DNA from: Chara braunii
Lineage: Eukaryota; Streptophyta; Charophyceae; Charales; Characeae
Direction: 5' to 3'
DNA length: 45,159 nt
Assembly (NCBI GenBank): GCA_003427395.1
Contig: BFEA01000654.1
Coordinates: 439,745 to 484,903, forward strand
Part shown: positions 31,506-42,660 of the stretch, in pieces
How the letters are laid out: each line of letters opens with the position of its first letter
Numbering within the stretch: position 1 is the first letter of the stretch
Translations under genes and position numbers: made by a program
The notes under the pieces: generated by a model
The model's input: only the letters and a program-made list of their open reading frames with translations
Told to the model about the DNA's origin: nothing
Database searches by the model: none

Positions 31506-31565
31506 GATATAGCAGGGCCCTTCACTACTTCTCACTTTTGTTTTATATCATATCATGGACTGATA

Positions 31566-31634
31566 GAGCCTAAGGCGACATGAAACTATCACGTGTGGTT
31601 CGGAGGGCGGGAAAACATAACTCCCGATCCCTAT
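31566..31634 (+). ncRNA. Group II intron domains V and VI before a cox1 exon
   Basis: GAGCC...GGTTC (31566-31601) forms a domain V-like hairpin. A domain VI-like stem, 'gggcgggaaa...tcccgatcc', follows and ends in CTAT directly at the cox1 exon. This matches a group II intron 3' end. Confidence 0.65.
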
Positions 31635-31676
31635 CTATGATAAGCATTGGAGTTCTTGGATTTATTTTGTGGGCTC
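31635..31676 (+). pseudogene. cox1 exon fragment (mitochondrial, nuclear copy)
   Basis: The exon encodes SMISIGVLGFILWA, a near-exact match to the conserved cytochrome oxidase subunit I transmembrane stretch ISIGVLGFIVWAHH. It is bounded by a group II intron end on the left and group I intron sequence on the right. Only 14 residues are present. Confidence 0.8.
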
Positions 31677-31867
31677 GAGATGGGTTCCTCTCATGGCAAC
31701 ATGAGAATTCAATCACTTCGCTATATGTTGGAAACGCCTTAGAGTTGAAAATTCAAAATTCATTGGTCAATCAGCAGGCTCGCCATAGTTTGTTGAAGAG
31801 GAGCCTCAGAGACTACAAGCGACGCAACTTTTGTCGCCTCTTAGTGTTGCGCAAAGTGACACATAAC
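31677..31867 (+). ncRNA. Group I intron core remnant after cox1 exon
   Basis: A P-like element (atgttggaaacgcc, 31725-31738), a Q element (aatcagcagg, 31769-31778) and an R element (cctcagagactacaag, about 31804-31819) occur in the right order. S is missing because rnl sequence begins at about 31868. Confidence 0.65.
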
Positions 31868-32022
31868 AGGGGGTGGCGACTGTTTACTAAAAACACAGAA
31901 CTCTGCCAAGTGGTAACACAATGTATAGAGTGAGACCTGCCCGGTGTTGAAAGGTGAAAAGGATAAGTGACATGAGCTTCGAATGGAAGCCCTAGTAAAC
32001 AGCGGAAGTAACTCTAAATGTA
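31868..32022 (+). rRNA. Mitochondrial rnl fragment (E. coli about 1770-1925), copy A
   Basis: Landmarks are 'gactgtttactaaaaacaca', 'gacctgcccggtgttgaaagg', 'gaagccctagtaaac' and 'gcggaagtaactc'. It ends at the conserved helix near 1925, a hotspot of group I introns, and a group I core follows. Confidence 0.9.
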
Positions 32023-32270
32023 AACTTAAGGGCAGTTATAAAATCTGGTTATAGGCTGGAACACTCGCAATTCTTACATACACTACCAAGCAATATGACA
32101 GAAAGGTTACTCGAGTGGATAGAGTAAATCAGCAGGCTCGCTAGATGAAGCGTCTCTATCGATCCTTAGAGGTCATACGCCAGACGCACGGAAACAACTA
32201 CCAATTGTGATGATATGGTCCAATCTTCATGGTGACATGAGGCGCAAGAGCGCACATTATTTTCGCCTAA
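32023..32270 (+). ncRNA. Group I intron core remnant after rnl
   Basis: A P-like 'taggctggaacactcgc' (near 32052), Q 'aaatcagcagg' (32126-32136) and S 'gatatggtcc' (32212-32221) are present. R is degenerate. The position directly behind rnl about 1925 suggests an rnl intron. Confidence 0.55.
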
Positions 32271-32394
32271 GGTAATTTCGTTGCCTTACTTTCTAGGTGA
32301 CTAGAAATAGGAAACTCCACTGTATGCGGGAAACTCCTCGAATAGATAGAATGAATTTAATTTTTAGATATTAAGTAATAATAATTAAATTCAA

Positions 32395-32695
32395 TTAGTA
32401 GTATTATAATATGAATACTCATAAGTCCAATACCATTGATGCTCAATACTTTGATAGCACAATTTACTACCTCATCCATGAAATCTAATAGAGCAAATGA
32501 TGGTATTGCAATGATTATTAGTATAACACTAAAAAACAAAGTCCAAATGATTTTTATAGTGGTTCCATGAACAAATCTTTTTGGAATTGAGTTTTTCTTA
32601 TAGTGAAAATATCATAAAACACGAACTAACATCCACAACACGAAGATCAGAATTTCCATCAAGAAAAAACAAAATATCATGATGTAGGATAGGAG
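32395..32695 (-). pseudogene. cox2 exon, copy A (mitochondrial, nuclear copy)
   Basis: The minus strand encodes the first membrane helix and following part of cytochrome oxidase subunit [43 protein letters not shown] and, after a frameshift, [10 protein letters not shown]. The frameshift near 32450 marks it as a pseudogene. The exon begins directly behind a group II intron end at 32719-32752. Confidence 0.88.
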
Positions 32696-32718
32696 TAAGT
32701 GCAGAAGGTCAACCCTAA

Positions 32719-32752
32719 GAACCACAAGTGGCAGTTTCTCGTCATGCAGCTC
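32719..32752 (-). ncRNA. Group II intron domain V before cox2 copy A
   Basis: The minus strand GAGCTGCATGACGAGAAACT...GGTTC is exactly 34 nt, the canonical domain V length, with a GAAA tetraloop. A domain VI-like stretch lies between it and the cox2 exon. Confidence 0.8.
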
Positions 32753-32835
32753 GGCCCCCCAAAACCTTAGCCTTGTTTGTGAGTTGAGGAAGGGAAGCTG
32801 ACAAATAGTTTCGTTGCACGCCTTCCGACTCTTAA

Positions 32836-32937
32836 CTGCCCGGTGCTGGAAGGTGAAAAGAAGAAGTGACATAAGTTTTAAATAAAAGCCTCAGTAAATG
32901 GCGGCAATAACTCTAACTGTCAACTTTAGGGCAGTTA
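32836..32937 (+). rRNA. Mitochondrial rnl fragment, copy B
   Basis: 'ctgcccggtgctggaaggtg', 'aaagcctcagtaaatggcgg' and 'aataactctaactgt' repeat the second half of copy A (31868-32022), with the same 'gggcagtta' after it. It joins directly to antisense cox2. Confidence 0.9.
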
Positions 32938-33128
32938 AATGATGGTATTGCAATGAACATTTGTATAATACTAGGAAAAACAGTCCAAATGGTTTTTATA
33001 GTGGTTCCATGAACAATTCTCTATGGAATTGGTTTTTTCTTATAGAGAAAATGTCATAAAACATGAACCAACATCCATAACACGAAGATCAGAATCACCA
33101 TCAAGAAAAAAAAGATATCATGATGTAG
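32938..33128 (-). pseudogene. cox2 exon, copy B, truncated
   Basis: This repeats the 5' part of cox2 copy A on the minus strand (same FHY...[10 protein letters not shown] region and the helix before it). It is cut off at the junction with rnl copy B. It is diverged from copy A by many point changes. Confidence 0.85.
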
Positions 33129-33159
33129 GATAGGGGTCAGTGCAGAACGCTTGCCCTCA

Positions 33160-33193
33160 GAACCACGCGTGACAGTTTCTCGTCAAGCAGCTC
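33160..33193 (-). ncRNA. Group II intron domain V before cox2 copy B
   Basis: Minus strand GAGCTGCTTGACGAGAAACT...GGTTC, 34 nt, with the same GAAA loop as the hairpin at 32719. Compensating and non-compensating changes separate the two. Confidence 0.78.
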
Positions 33194-33297
33194 GCCCCCC
33201 ATTTCCTCAACCTTATTTGTAGACTCGGGAAGGAAAGCTGACAAACAGCTTCGCTTCGAACCTTCCGACTCTTAAATATCCGGAATACAAACAAAAC

Positions 33298-33480
33298 GAG
33301 AAGCTACATCTGTAGAAAAAAAATAGAAAACATAGTGCACCTAAAAACATAAATAGTCGTATTAATATGGAAGTGTTTCGAGCATCCCAAACCCAAAAGG
33401 TACATAAGTTTTTCCCAAAAACTTCCAGTAACTAGAGTGAAAAAGGTGAACACAAAGCGCATATTTTGTCACTAATCTTT
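33298..33480 (-). pseudogene. ccmC fragment (mitochondrial cytochrome c maturation)
   Basis: The minus strand contains LVTGSFW in one frame and TFWVWDAR...LFMFLGAL in another. This is the conserved tryptophan-rich region of the haem-handling membrane protein CcmC. A frameshift separates them. The cognate gene is mitochondrial in plants. Confidence 0.7.
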
Positions 33481-33490
33481 GAAAATAAAT

Positions 33491-34179
33491 AAAAAATTGG
33501 ATGTCTAGTAATAAGAAACAACACACTACTAATAAAAGGACTCTATCTTAGTCTGATTCAGGCTCAAAGAAAAGAAAGAAAAGAAAGAGTGAATGTGATA
33601 CGTAATTGCCCCTTTGATCAAGATGATGGCGATTAAAGTTGCTCACTGACCTATTGTATACTTACTTTCACAAACTCTCTTTGGTGGCCTCTACCATCAG
33701 GTATGTTACTGTAATGTACAATAACATGAACTTGGTCAGGACCAACATTGAAAGGTCGTTGACCTTTATTTCCACTCTTCGGATTCTGCATCACAGAATC
33801 CGTCATGCTAACCATTATAACTGTAAATGATTGGTGTTGATTGATATCATAGTACAAAGTGTGAATTGACACTATTTTTTGTTTGGGCTTTTCACGTATA
33901 GTCTTTGAGGATCCTACAAAGACATATGTTGGTTTCCTGCAGATTATCCATTGTATATGCAAATTCATTCGATAAATAGGTTAGGACTTTCTTGCATATA
34001 GTGAAGTAATAAGGTCAGAGATTACTCGTCCGGCACGGTAATGAGTTTACCACTTTCATTGACGAAAAACCGAAACCTTGGAACCTCGACCCTCCACCAT
34101 TACTGATGGGGTAAGACTATGCCTTCACCATATTCACTACAGTCAATTGTAAGAACTTAGGTACGAGCCTTATGAATAA
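33491..34179. other. Probable further organelle-derived or intergenic sequence
   Basis: The AT-rich style of the NUMT continues, and a minus-strand frame (33651-33968) is open for 105 codons but not recognised. No rRNA or tRNA is identified. Confidence 0.35.
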
Positions 34180-34265
34180 TGTGTCGTGGTAGCGCCTTAT
34201 GTGTGGAAAAGCAACGACGAAACCCTCCTGAAGCGACCGACCTCGCTGAGCCTTTTTGGTAGGGT
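34180..34265 (+). repeat. 84-bp dispersed repeat, copy 2
   Basis: Nearly identical to 19766-19850 ('gtcgtggtagcgcctta' to 'cctttttggtaggg'), with only a few differences. The sequences diverge completely after the shared end. Confidence 0.78.
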
Positions 34266-36119
34266 GATTCCTCTACCTGGCTCACTCAACTGGCTTTGGT
34301 TATCAGACTTTTTTTTCCCCGATACATCTTCCCCTTTTCTCCTTTGCTGCTTTTCGACCACAATTTGAGGCGGTTACCAGTCCCTCTTGCTTGCCACTTG
34401 CTTTCTTTCTGAGCTTCCACATTATCAGTACCCTGGTTAGGTTCAAGGGTAATTTCAACAACATCGTCCCCCCCCCTTTTTCGATACATGGGACCTAGGC
34501 TCCGCAGCGATACTCTGAAATTCTTAGGATCGGAAAAACCACGCACGCCCAGCTATGCCCACAATTGTGCCCGTCCCCCTTTGACAATCAGCCTTTGGTC
34601 AAAGAAAGAATGTAGGTAGTAAAGCTCGGTAGTCTGGCTCCATAGTCATAACGTTCGAAGTGACTTCAGTTCTAAAGGTTGGGCCTAGGAGTCCGTGTCT
34701 TGTTGTCGTCCGCTGTGTATAGTCATTGTTATCAGAACCCTGGTGCCCTTGAATGTTTTTTGGTGGACCATTGCTGATATCAGGTCCTTCGATGTTAATC
34801 CTTAGTCGTATTCAAAATGGTGCCCCCGGTATCTAAGTTCCGCTAGTCTATTTGTACGCAGGTCCCATCTCGTCTCAAGGCGTACTCCACATCCTCATGT
34901 ATTATAGAAAGCAACCATTAAGCCCTTAAATCCTTCTATTGCATACATCCCCCGGTCAGTTCATGAAATAGTTCATTTCAGGGGTAGGTTTCACAAAAAA
35001 ATAAAAATTACATTGAGGGATGGTCAAACAGTAAAATCTGGGTGGTTTGGCGTGGAAACGTTATCTTGACATAAAAACAGGAAATTTGTGAAATATGATA
35101 ATTTTATGTTGTTTTTCATCGTTCTTTTTCGTAGTCATTATTTCCGACATATCCACAAAAATAAACGAAGTATGACCCTCGACTTGTCACCTCAAATTTG
35201 CTTGTGAGGAGTCTCGTACATGCGGTCTCTGGCCGTGCTTGTAAGGTCAAAATTGCCCTGTTATGGGGCTCCAAAAATAAGATGAGTCGATACGATATTT
35301 AGGATAAAAGTAGGCCTAGTATACATGGTGACGGGACCGAAGAACGGTGATTGGTCTGAGTGCCGTGTTTTTCCGTTTCCCATCCGTCGCCCCAACAGTC
35401 AGAAATGTTTAACATCATCAGACATAGACTCATAATTCCGTCATTCTGGAAGACCAACTGGATTTGCCCACCCGAAAGTCGAGGGCCGCAAAACTGCAAA
35501 AAGTTTGAAAAACCTAAGTTTTTAATTTATAGCCCGCTCGAACCTGTGATTCATCGCGTTCTTACCCACCCAGGGTAGCGAGAATTCCAAGTTACGAATG
35601 TCCACAAGGAAAACGTCTTAGAGGTTATCATTTTTGTTCAACCTCATATCGCGCATGACTGAATTCGGAGACTTGAGAAGTTCCTTTCGCGTAAACCATC
35701 AATCCTCAAAATGACGTTGGAAGCAGAACTTCACAAGATATTCACAGTCGGGGTCTGTGACCCCACTGGTCTTCTATGCTTTTGACTTTATATCCCTTTC
35801 TATGGATAGGAGCTCCAAACTGCGGTGGCCTGTTAGGAAATACATAAGTGGGTTTGAAAGGCCACAACTCTGTAGCACGGAAGACTGGATAGGTCATGAT
35901 GCGAGGGAGTACAATAATACGTAGTAAGGTTCAAATGGATCCACCCCGACAAAATCAAGCACCTTTCATGAGTCGTAATAAACAGACGACAACTTTCTTG
36001 AGATATCATGTTCATCAGTTAGTTCATATCTCTTCATCCGAACCTAATGACCTGGTTGTATAGTAGAGGGATAATTATGCTCATTAGCCTGTTCGATCAT
36101 CCTCTTATAGGCCTTGAAC
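34266..36119. other. Intergenic, nothing recognised
   Basis: A minus-strand frame at 34286-34546 and others are short and unlike known families. Parts may be unrecognised retroelement sequence leading into the integrase remnant. Confidence 0.4.
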
Positions 36120-37440
36120 ATATTAGTTATAGTTTTTCTAAGTCCGTCTCATAACTCTTGGTGAAGTATGCAGTCCCTGGAGTTAGTTTGGGTTTAGACT
36201 TGTCCATCATATCATCTAGAGGTTGTATGGGATCTTTGGCAAAGTGCAACCTAAAGGGCGTAAGGTCTATAGCGTTGTGAATATAAGTATCATACGTTTG
36301 TTGTGCCATGGAGATATGTTTGCCCCAATCTTGTTGATTGAGTGTAATCATAGGACAAGGTAGCTGAAATAGAACTCGGTTCATCACTTCGGCATGTCCA
36401 TTGGCTTTAGGATGTCTCCCGGAGACTATATCAAGTCTGGAATGAAGGCAGTCGTTACAAAAAGGCTGCCATTCATCGTTGTAGAATATGGGATCTTTGT
36501 CACTAACAATGGGGATGAGCACCCTTTTTAAAGCATGTAGCGTTGTAAACATAAGTATCATATATTTGTTGTATCCTGGACATATGTTTGCCCCAATCCT
36601 GTTGATTGAGTGTAATCATAGGACAAGGTAGCTGAAATAGAACTCGGTTCATCACGTCCATTGGCTTAAGGATGTCTCCCAGAGACCATATCCAGTCTGG
36701 AAGGAAGGCAGTCGTTACAAAAGGACTATCATTCATCGTTGTAGAATATGGGATCTTTGTCACTAACAATGGGGATGAGCACCCATTAACATTCACCCAC
36801 GTCTCACAGAAAAACTATCCGACCAAAGGTACTCTGGCCTCAACAAGTAAGGGGATAACCTCAACATACTTGGAGAATCTATGAATGCAAATTGTCACCT
36901 GTCGCATCCCATATAGTGTGGTCTTGCCCTAATCTAGAAAATCAATTGACAAAGACTCACTTAGACCATCAAGGATAGGTAGGGGCTTGTGTAGTCCTAT
37001 GGCATGTCGCTTGATAACCTTGTCCGTTTGGCACAAATTATATGTTTCTGAGTAGTGCAGGATATCGTCCTTCATCTTGAACCAATATTAACGTTGGGTT
37101 AGGGCAGCATACATTTTTAACAACCCAAACTGACCACGAGCATCATGACTCTCTAAAACCAGAGGAGTAATGATCTTGCGACCATTAGGGATACACAGAC
37201 ATCCTCCCGCCTTGCTGATGGAGCATAGCCAGCTTGAAGTCAAAGCATAGTCTAACTTAGAATTTAAGTCACGTTACAGATTTCTAAGGATGGGGCCAAA
37301 AACTAGGTTTTGAGGCAACATATCAACGATGGTCGGCTTGGTGGAATCAACAAAGGAGTAAGTACCAACAATAGCAGCAAATGAATCAGGCATAAGTTGT
37401 CGTACCAAATACCCTTTACAAGGGTATTTGGCGTGTTTTT
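36120..37440 (-). pseudogene. Ty3/gypsy integrase remnant
   Basis: Reading down the minus strand: GGCLCIPNGRKIITP and a HDARGQFG zinc-binding start (about 37150-37220), YWFKMKDDILHYSETYNLCQ, SIDFLD and RFSKYVEVIPL (about 36850-36950), VSDKDPIFYNDEW, then HPKANGHAEVMNR with the catalytic glutamate (about 36400). This is the order of a Ty3/gypsy integrase. Stops and an internal duplication (36270-36785) break it. No LTRs are identified. Confidence 0.82.
36270..36785. repeat. 268-bp tandem duplication inside the integrase remnant
   Basis: 'tagcgttgt' starts the units at 36270 and 36538. Both run through 'tgtttgccccaatc(t/c)tgttg', 'gaactcggttcatcac' and 'cattcatcgttgtagaatat' to 'gggatgagcaccc'. 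The second unit has small deletions. Confidence 0.9.
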
Positions 37441-39530
37441 TGCAAGTCACACCAGTGCAACCTCGTCCACTTGACGGCCCTCGTGCGGAGAGGAAGTTTA
37501 GGTCCTCTCCCTGATGAGCGGCGCGTGCGGGGTATCGACGGCGAGGTCCAACCATGTGCGGGGCTTGGGTGTGCGTGGTGTCACAAGCCAACGGGACGCA
37601 CGGGCCCTCGTCCCAGTTTTCCTTTTTTTTTCCCTCGCCTTTATTGTTATTTTATTTTATTTTATTATTATTTAATATTCCTACTTTTATTTTCTACGGT
37701 TATCTTTGACCCGGTGACCTGGTCCGAGACCGACGTTGGGGTTCGTGGCCTGGACCGGCTACTACTTTGCCGGACATGGGTGGCCGTTACGAAAGTCAAG
37801 GACCTTGATCACGCGCCTGTTTTGTGGGCCGCTCATGTTCCTGCATGTTCAGGATGTTGGCAAAATTCCTCTATCCGCCCGTCTTAAGACTCGGACCGGG
37901 GAGTTCAGAGTGCATGTGAGCTGGTGGGTAATTAGCCCACGAGGCGGAAAGAAATATGGGTGGCGGGGGCCGTTTGTGGGTGTACGGTTTGCCACCGGCT
38001 GTCTGCTGCGAGAGGTTTGAGTATGAGCATGCTCGTTGAGGCCCGATGGACGGGGAACTGTGCTTTGGCGCAGGGGGCCTAAGGATGTCGGGGCGGAAGC
38101 CGCCTTGCCCAGGCGGACCGGCCACATGGGACCCCTCTCCACTTCGGGCTTCAAAGTTCTCATTTAATATTTGCTACGATCACTAAGATTTGCACCATGG
38201 GGCCCACCCACCTGGGCTCATGTTGTAGGTCCTTGAGCAGCTAAGATGGCCGAGTATAGGTTGTGTGCTCTAGCGCCATCCTTTGCTCGGGGCCGATTGA
38301 TTCGGCATGTGAGTCGTGCAGACTCCTCGACGGACTTCGATTTCGATGACCACCGTCCCGCTGCCTGTATCACCGAACACACTCTGTGCTATCTGAGTTA
38401 GCGCAGGGCTGGAGACAAATGGGGAGCGAGGCAGCAAAGAGTGGGAGTAATCCGGGCGTGGAGTTGTACCGGGTGCATGCGGCGTGGGGAAGAGAAACAA
38501 CGAAGGAGAAGTGATGAAGATGAAGGGGGTGGGGATCGTTACTGCATGCGGGGCGGGTGGAGACCTGCCGTTCCCGGCTATTGTGTGGTCACTGCATCAT
38601 TGTTGAGATGGACGATCTTTGCTATTGTGTTGTGAAAGACATTGTCCCCTTCCAAGCCAAGAGTTATTTTGTAGTCACATTGCGCTGGCCATGCACTTGC
38701 AAAGTTGTTGGAGTGTTAACTATCGGGGTTGCTGTCTTTCGGGAGTTACAACTTGCTATTGAGCGGACCTCAGCAATTTAGATGCGGTTATTGTTTTTTG
38801 GGCGGATTGTCGTTGTGTGCAGAGTCTTGTTGCTTGTTTTGTTATGCCCAATACACTGTTCATTGCTGCATTTTGCCTGCCATTTGGATATAACACAAGG
38901 GTGTGTTCCATTTGAAGACACCGTTTCTAAGTTGCACAGATGAGGTTCGAGTAGAGGAAACAACATCATGATTTGAAGAGGTGGTCAGACTCTTCAAAGG
39001 GGGTCTTTGCTACGATCTCGAGGTTTGTCAAGGTGGTTTCACTCTGTGTCCAAACTTCAGTTCGGCCTTTTTCTTCCGGGGCTCTCAGGCGCATCAAGGT
39101 CTTAAGGCCCTCTCACGCGAGTCTGAGCGTACCTTCCTTGTATCTCAGTGACTTAACTTCTCTTCGTCTGCCCTTTTCACTCTCAGTCTAGTCTTTTGGT
39201 TTAGAGAGGACGGCGGCAGGCGGGATTGAAACCCGTAATCCGTGTCGAGGCCTATGTGGGAGGTTCGCCCAACTGATTGCGGGAGCTCTGCCGGGGTTGA
39301 GGCGGGACCCTGGAGGCAGAGGACTATAGGCCGACGCGACCTCCCTTAGGCACCCATATACAGCTATTTATATCGCCCTTCATTCGGTTTGACTGATTTT
39401 TGACTTCTTGTATATTTCCTTGACTTTAATTCATGACTTCAACTGAATCAGAGAAAAAAAATTATGCTTGTTTAATTTCATTTTGTTTGAAATGGAATCT
39501 TCGATGTCTGCTTGCGATGATTTGAATGGG
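37441..39530. other. Intergenic, GC-rich then mixed
   Basis: 37450-38160 is GC-rich with overlapping open frames on both strands that resemble nothing known. 38160-39530 is mixed. A degenerate first unit of the next minisatellite begins near 39505. Confidence 0.45.
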
Positions 39531-40170
39531 GTTGGAGATGAGGTCCTTCTGACCGATCCGGTCACTTCGCTCGTTTGACCAAGACATTGAAATGTGGTTG
39601 GAGATGAGGTCGTCTTGACAGATCCGGTCGCTTTGCTTGTTTGCCTAAGACATTGAAATGAGGCTGGAGATGAAGTCCTCCTGGCTGATCCGGTCACTTT
39701 GCTCGTTTGACGAAGACATTGAAATAGGGCTGGAGATGAGGTCCCCTTGACTGATCCGGTCGGTTTGCTCGTTTACCTAAGACATTAAAATGGGGCTGGA
39801 GATTATATCCTCCTGATTGATCTGGTCGCTTTGCTCGTTTGTCCAAGACATTGAAATGAGGCTCATAATAAGGTTCTCCAGACTGATCTGGTCGCTTTGC
39901 TCGTTTGCCTAAGATATTGAAATGGGGCTGGAAATGAGGTTTTCTGACTAATCTGGTCGCTTTGCTCATTTGCCTCAAGCATTGAAATGGGGCTGGAGAT
40001 GAGGTCCTCCTAACTGATCCGGTCGCTTTGCTCGTTTACCTATTGAAATGGGGCTAGAAATGAGTTCCTTCTCACTGATCCGGTCGCTTTGCTTGTTTGC
40101 CTAAGACATTGAAATGGGGTTGGAGATGAGGTCCTTTTGACTAATCTGGTCGCTTTGCTAAGTCGGTCAG
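39531..40170. repeat. 66-bp minisatellite, about 10 units
   Basis: Each unit runs 'g(c/t)tggagatgaggtcctcc', 'tgactgatccggtcgctttg' and 'ctcgtttgcctaagacattgaaatggg'. Unit length is mostly 66 bp, with shorter units near 39915 and 40040. Since 66 is divisible by three, the minus strand stays open as 22-residue repeats (39431-39697, 39694-39978), but no start context or partner exon is seen. Confidence 0.93.
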
Positions 40171-42660
40171 TTTTACTTGTTGGCAAAAGTCATATTTTTT
40201 TCCTTGTGATAATAAGTCCAGGATAGTAGTGTGTTAGTAATTGCATAGCGTTTGACTGAGAACAACTTGAAAATTTAAAAATTTACTAAGTAAGATACAT
40301 GACTCATGAATTGTGAATCAGGACAACTATAAGATAAAAGCTTCGAATGAACGAGCCATTGTGTTTTGAACTAGCCGAATGGGTTGTTGACATGGCATGC
40401 TTGCTAGCAATGTCTTGTCTTTTGTTCAAACTCTGTTTGTTTTTGCTGCTTCGTATGGTAGTATGTTAAGTGTTCGTCACGTGCTGGAGCTATAAAAGTT
40501 AGTTCAATTCCTGCATTTTATAAGTTAATTTTATTTTACTTTGTTCGTATTCTCGCATTTTTTTGGTTCATTTATTTTACTTGACTTTATATAAATTTTG
40601 GAAAGTTATTTTTCTTACAAGAAGCGCTGCCGAAATTTCCACAAAACCAAGGAGTTAGCTAAATTTTGACTTATTTTAAATCCAACTTTTGTCTGAGTTT
40701 ATATTTGGCTTAGTTAAAATCTGGGAAGTCTTCCTTTCTAAAGGAGGTGCTGCCCAAATTTTTACAAAATCAGGGAGTTATATAATTTTTTAATTTTTTT
40801 TTTTTTTTTTTCAGTTAGACAAATTTGATTTTGAGAAGTCATAGTTATTTCTGAGTTTTATATTTAGCCTTGTATAAATTATGAAAAGGCATTTTTCCTA
40901 AGAGAAGCGCCGCCATAATTTTTTTTGTTTTAAAGAGTTAAATTATATTATCATATGAGAAGTTTTGGCGATCCACACTATATAGCCTTATTCTCTTAGG
41001 TCCATTTGAGAGAGAGATTTAAAGGCTAGTATTATGAGATTTTGAGTGAGATGAGATACGGGGATTATTCTCTGTACACTTAAAGTTCAAGTATTTGGGA
41101 TTTGGCCTTTGTTATGTAAAAGGTCCTTCTTTGCCGTTTTGATTCAAGATCTGACTAGTTCTGCCCGATCCTACGAAGATCGTCTTCTATTATCTTTTGA
41201 TAACAGTTCGGTTGATTAATTGTCGACTTGTCGGCTCACAACACAACTTTGCTTACACGTGTACCTCAACTTAATATGCCCTAGCCCTAAGATTTTTATA
41301 TGTTTTTTTTTTTTTTTTTTAACCGGACTTCTTTTAATGACTATTATAAAGAACTGATGGGTTTAATGGAAGGTTGGACAATGACTTAGGCTTGAGCGTG
41401 TGAGGTGTGGTGTGAGTTACAGAGAATATTAAAGTTGAAAACATTGGTGCATAGCAATGTGACTCTCGTATGTGTCTGTGTCTTCTGCAGGTTCGTGTTT
41501 TGAAGTTTGCTTTGGAAACTGTGAGGATGACAACCATGTGTCGCACGATCCGCATACCTGATGGGTTTATCTTCCCCTATTTTATTTTACCTCGAGTGCT
41601 GATTTAATATGGGTATTGGGATGCCTGTTTATGCTCTGGTTGATTTTGCTTGTTAATTTTCATAGTTTGACGTTGAAGTCCGTGACAACCATCAAAGTTA
41701 AATCCCTTAACCTGGTGACAGACTCTGTTGAAGGAGCTTGTCTCCATAACCATAAGGGTAGACCGTCAGTACAGGTCTGAGTTTGTGTACCACCCACTCT
41801 CCACAGGGTGCAGAAGAGGGTGTGGTTCTCAACTGCCTTGGCGTTGTTTAGCGTCGAGAGATTAACCCCTCATGGCTCGTGTAAGTCGACACTTGAGTAT
41901 CGAAAGTGACCCCCGAGACCGTTGAGAGTCACGCGATTATGTGGACTATATAGTATGTTGTCTCTGTCGTTGCTTACGTATTCATGCATGATTAGTCGAT
42001 ATGAAAGAACCATGCGTCCGCACGGTTTTGATCTTAAGTTTCGAGCAAGACGTCTTACCGATTTTTGTGTAAGAAGGTTATGGGTTGGATACTAAAGAGA
42101 CTAAGAGTGTTTTGTTTTGTGTGAGTAATCAGACTTTTGCTTTGGCGGGGCGTACCGCGTGGTAAGAAGGATGTGCCGTAGTCGAGCGACGATGAGTCGC
42201 GCTTGGTACTTCAACCCCCAGTGCGTTGGCTTGCATACGGGTCCGATAGAGGTTTAGAACAACGCGCACCCCTACTACCCCCTATGCTACAGCGTACGAT
42301 AAACGCCCTCGGTTAGTCCACCTCTGCAATTGCATGTAAAAGCTTTCATACTGTGGACTGATAGCTCGGCGGGAATACGCCCACCTAAGGGATGGTGACA
42401 GCTACCGCATGTGGAGGTAAGTTGTACCTCGTGTGACCCTATCCTGTCGTAGGGGTTCGCGAGAGGTATGGTTGGCGCACTCGGCTGGAGAGGCAACGCT
42501 TTACGACTTAAATCCTGCAAATTTTGCATGACGCGGCCGGGAAGGTTACCTCTTTTGCGGGGACCGTGCGCTCAACAACACGACAATCCATTAGCAATCT
42601 TGTTATAACACTGGAAAAGGCAGGGGCTCAGAAACTTGTTCATGCACGTGAGATGGTGCA
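40171..42660. other. AT-rich intergenic sequence, then possible retroelement leader
   Basis: Near 40595, 40725 and 40882 a 'ctaa(a/g)(a/g)gaagcgc(t/c)gcc...aattttt(a/c)caaaa' phrase recurs, so an old triplication of about 140 bp is likely. 41660-42660 precedes the Ty3/gypsy frames and could include its LTR or leader, but no LTR ends or primer-binding site are found. Confidence 0.4.

Larger units (their letters stand above)
29110..33490. other. Mosaic mitochondrial insertion (NUMT)
   Basis: Pieces of rnl, rns, cox1, cox2 and ccmC, with group I and group II intron parts, lie side by side on both strands. cox1, cox2 and ccmC exclude a plastid source. The frames are broken, as expected for a nuclear copy. 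The alternative is a chimeric assembly. The individual pieces are listed separately. Confidence 0.85.

Noticed and set aside
37500-37560. CTGATGAG as a hammerhead ribozyme core
   Set aside because: The matching GAAA and flanking stems are not present at the right distance.
39213-39290. Minus-strand tRNA-like text ('gggattgaaaccc')
   Set aside because: No cloverleaf and no A box in the right place.
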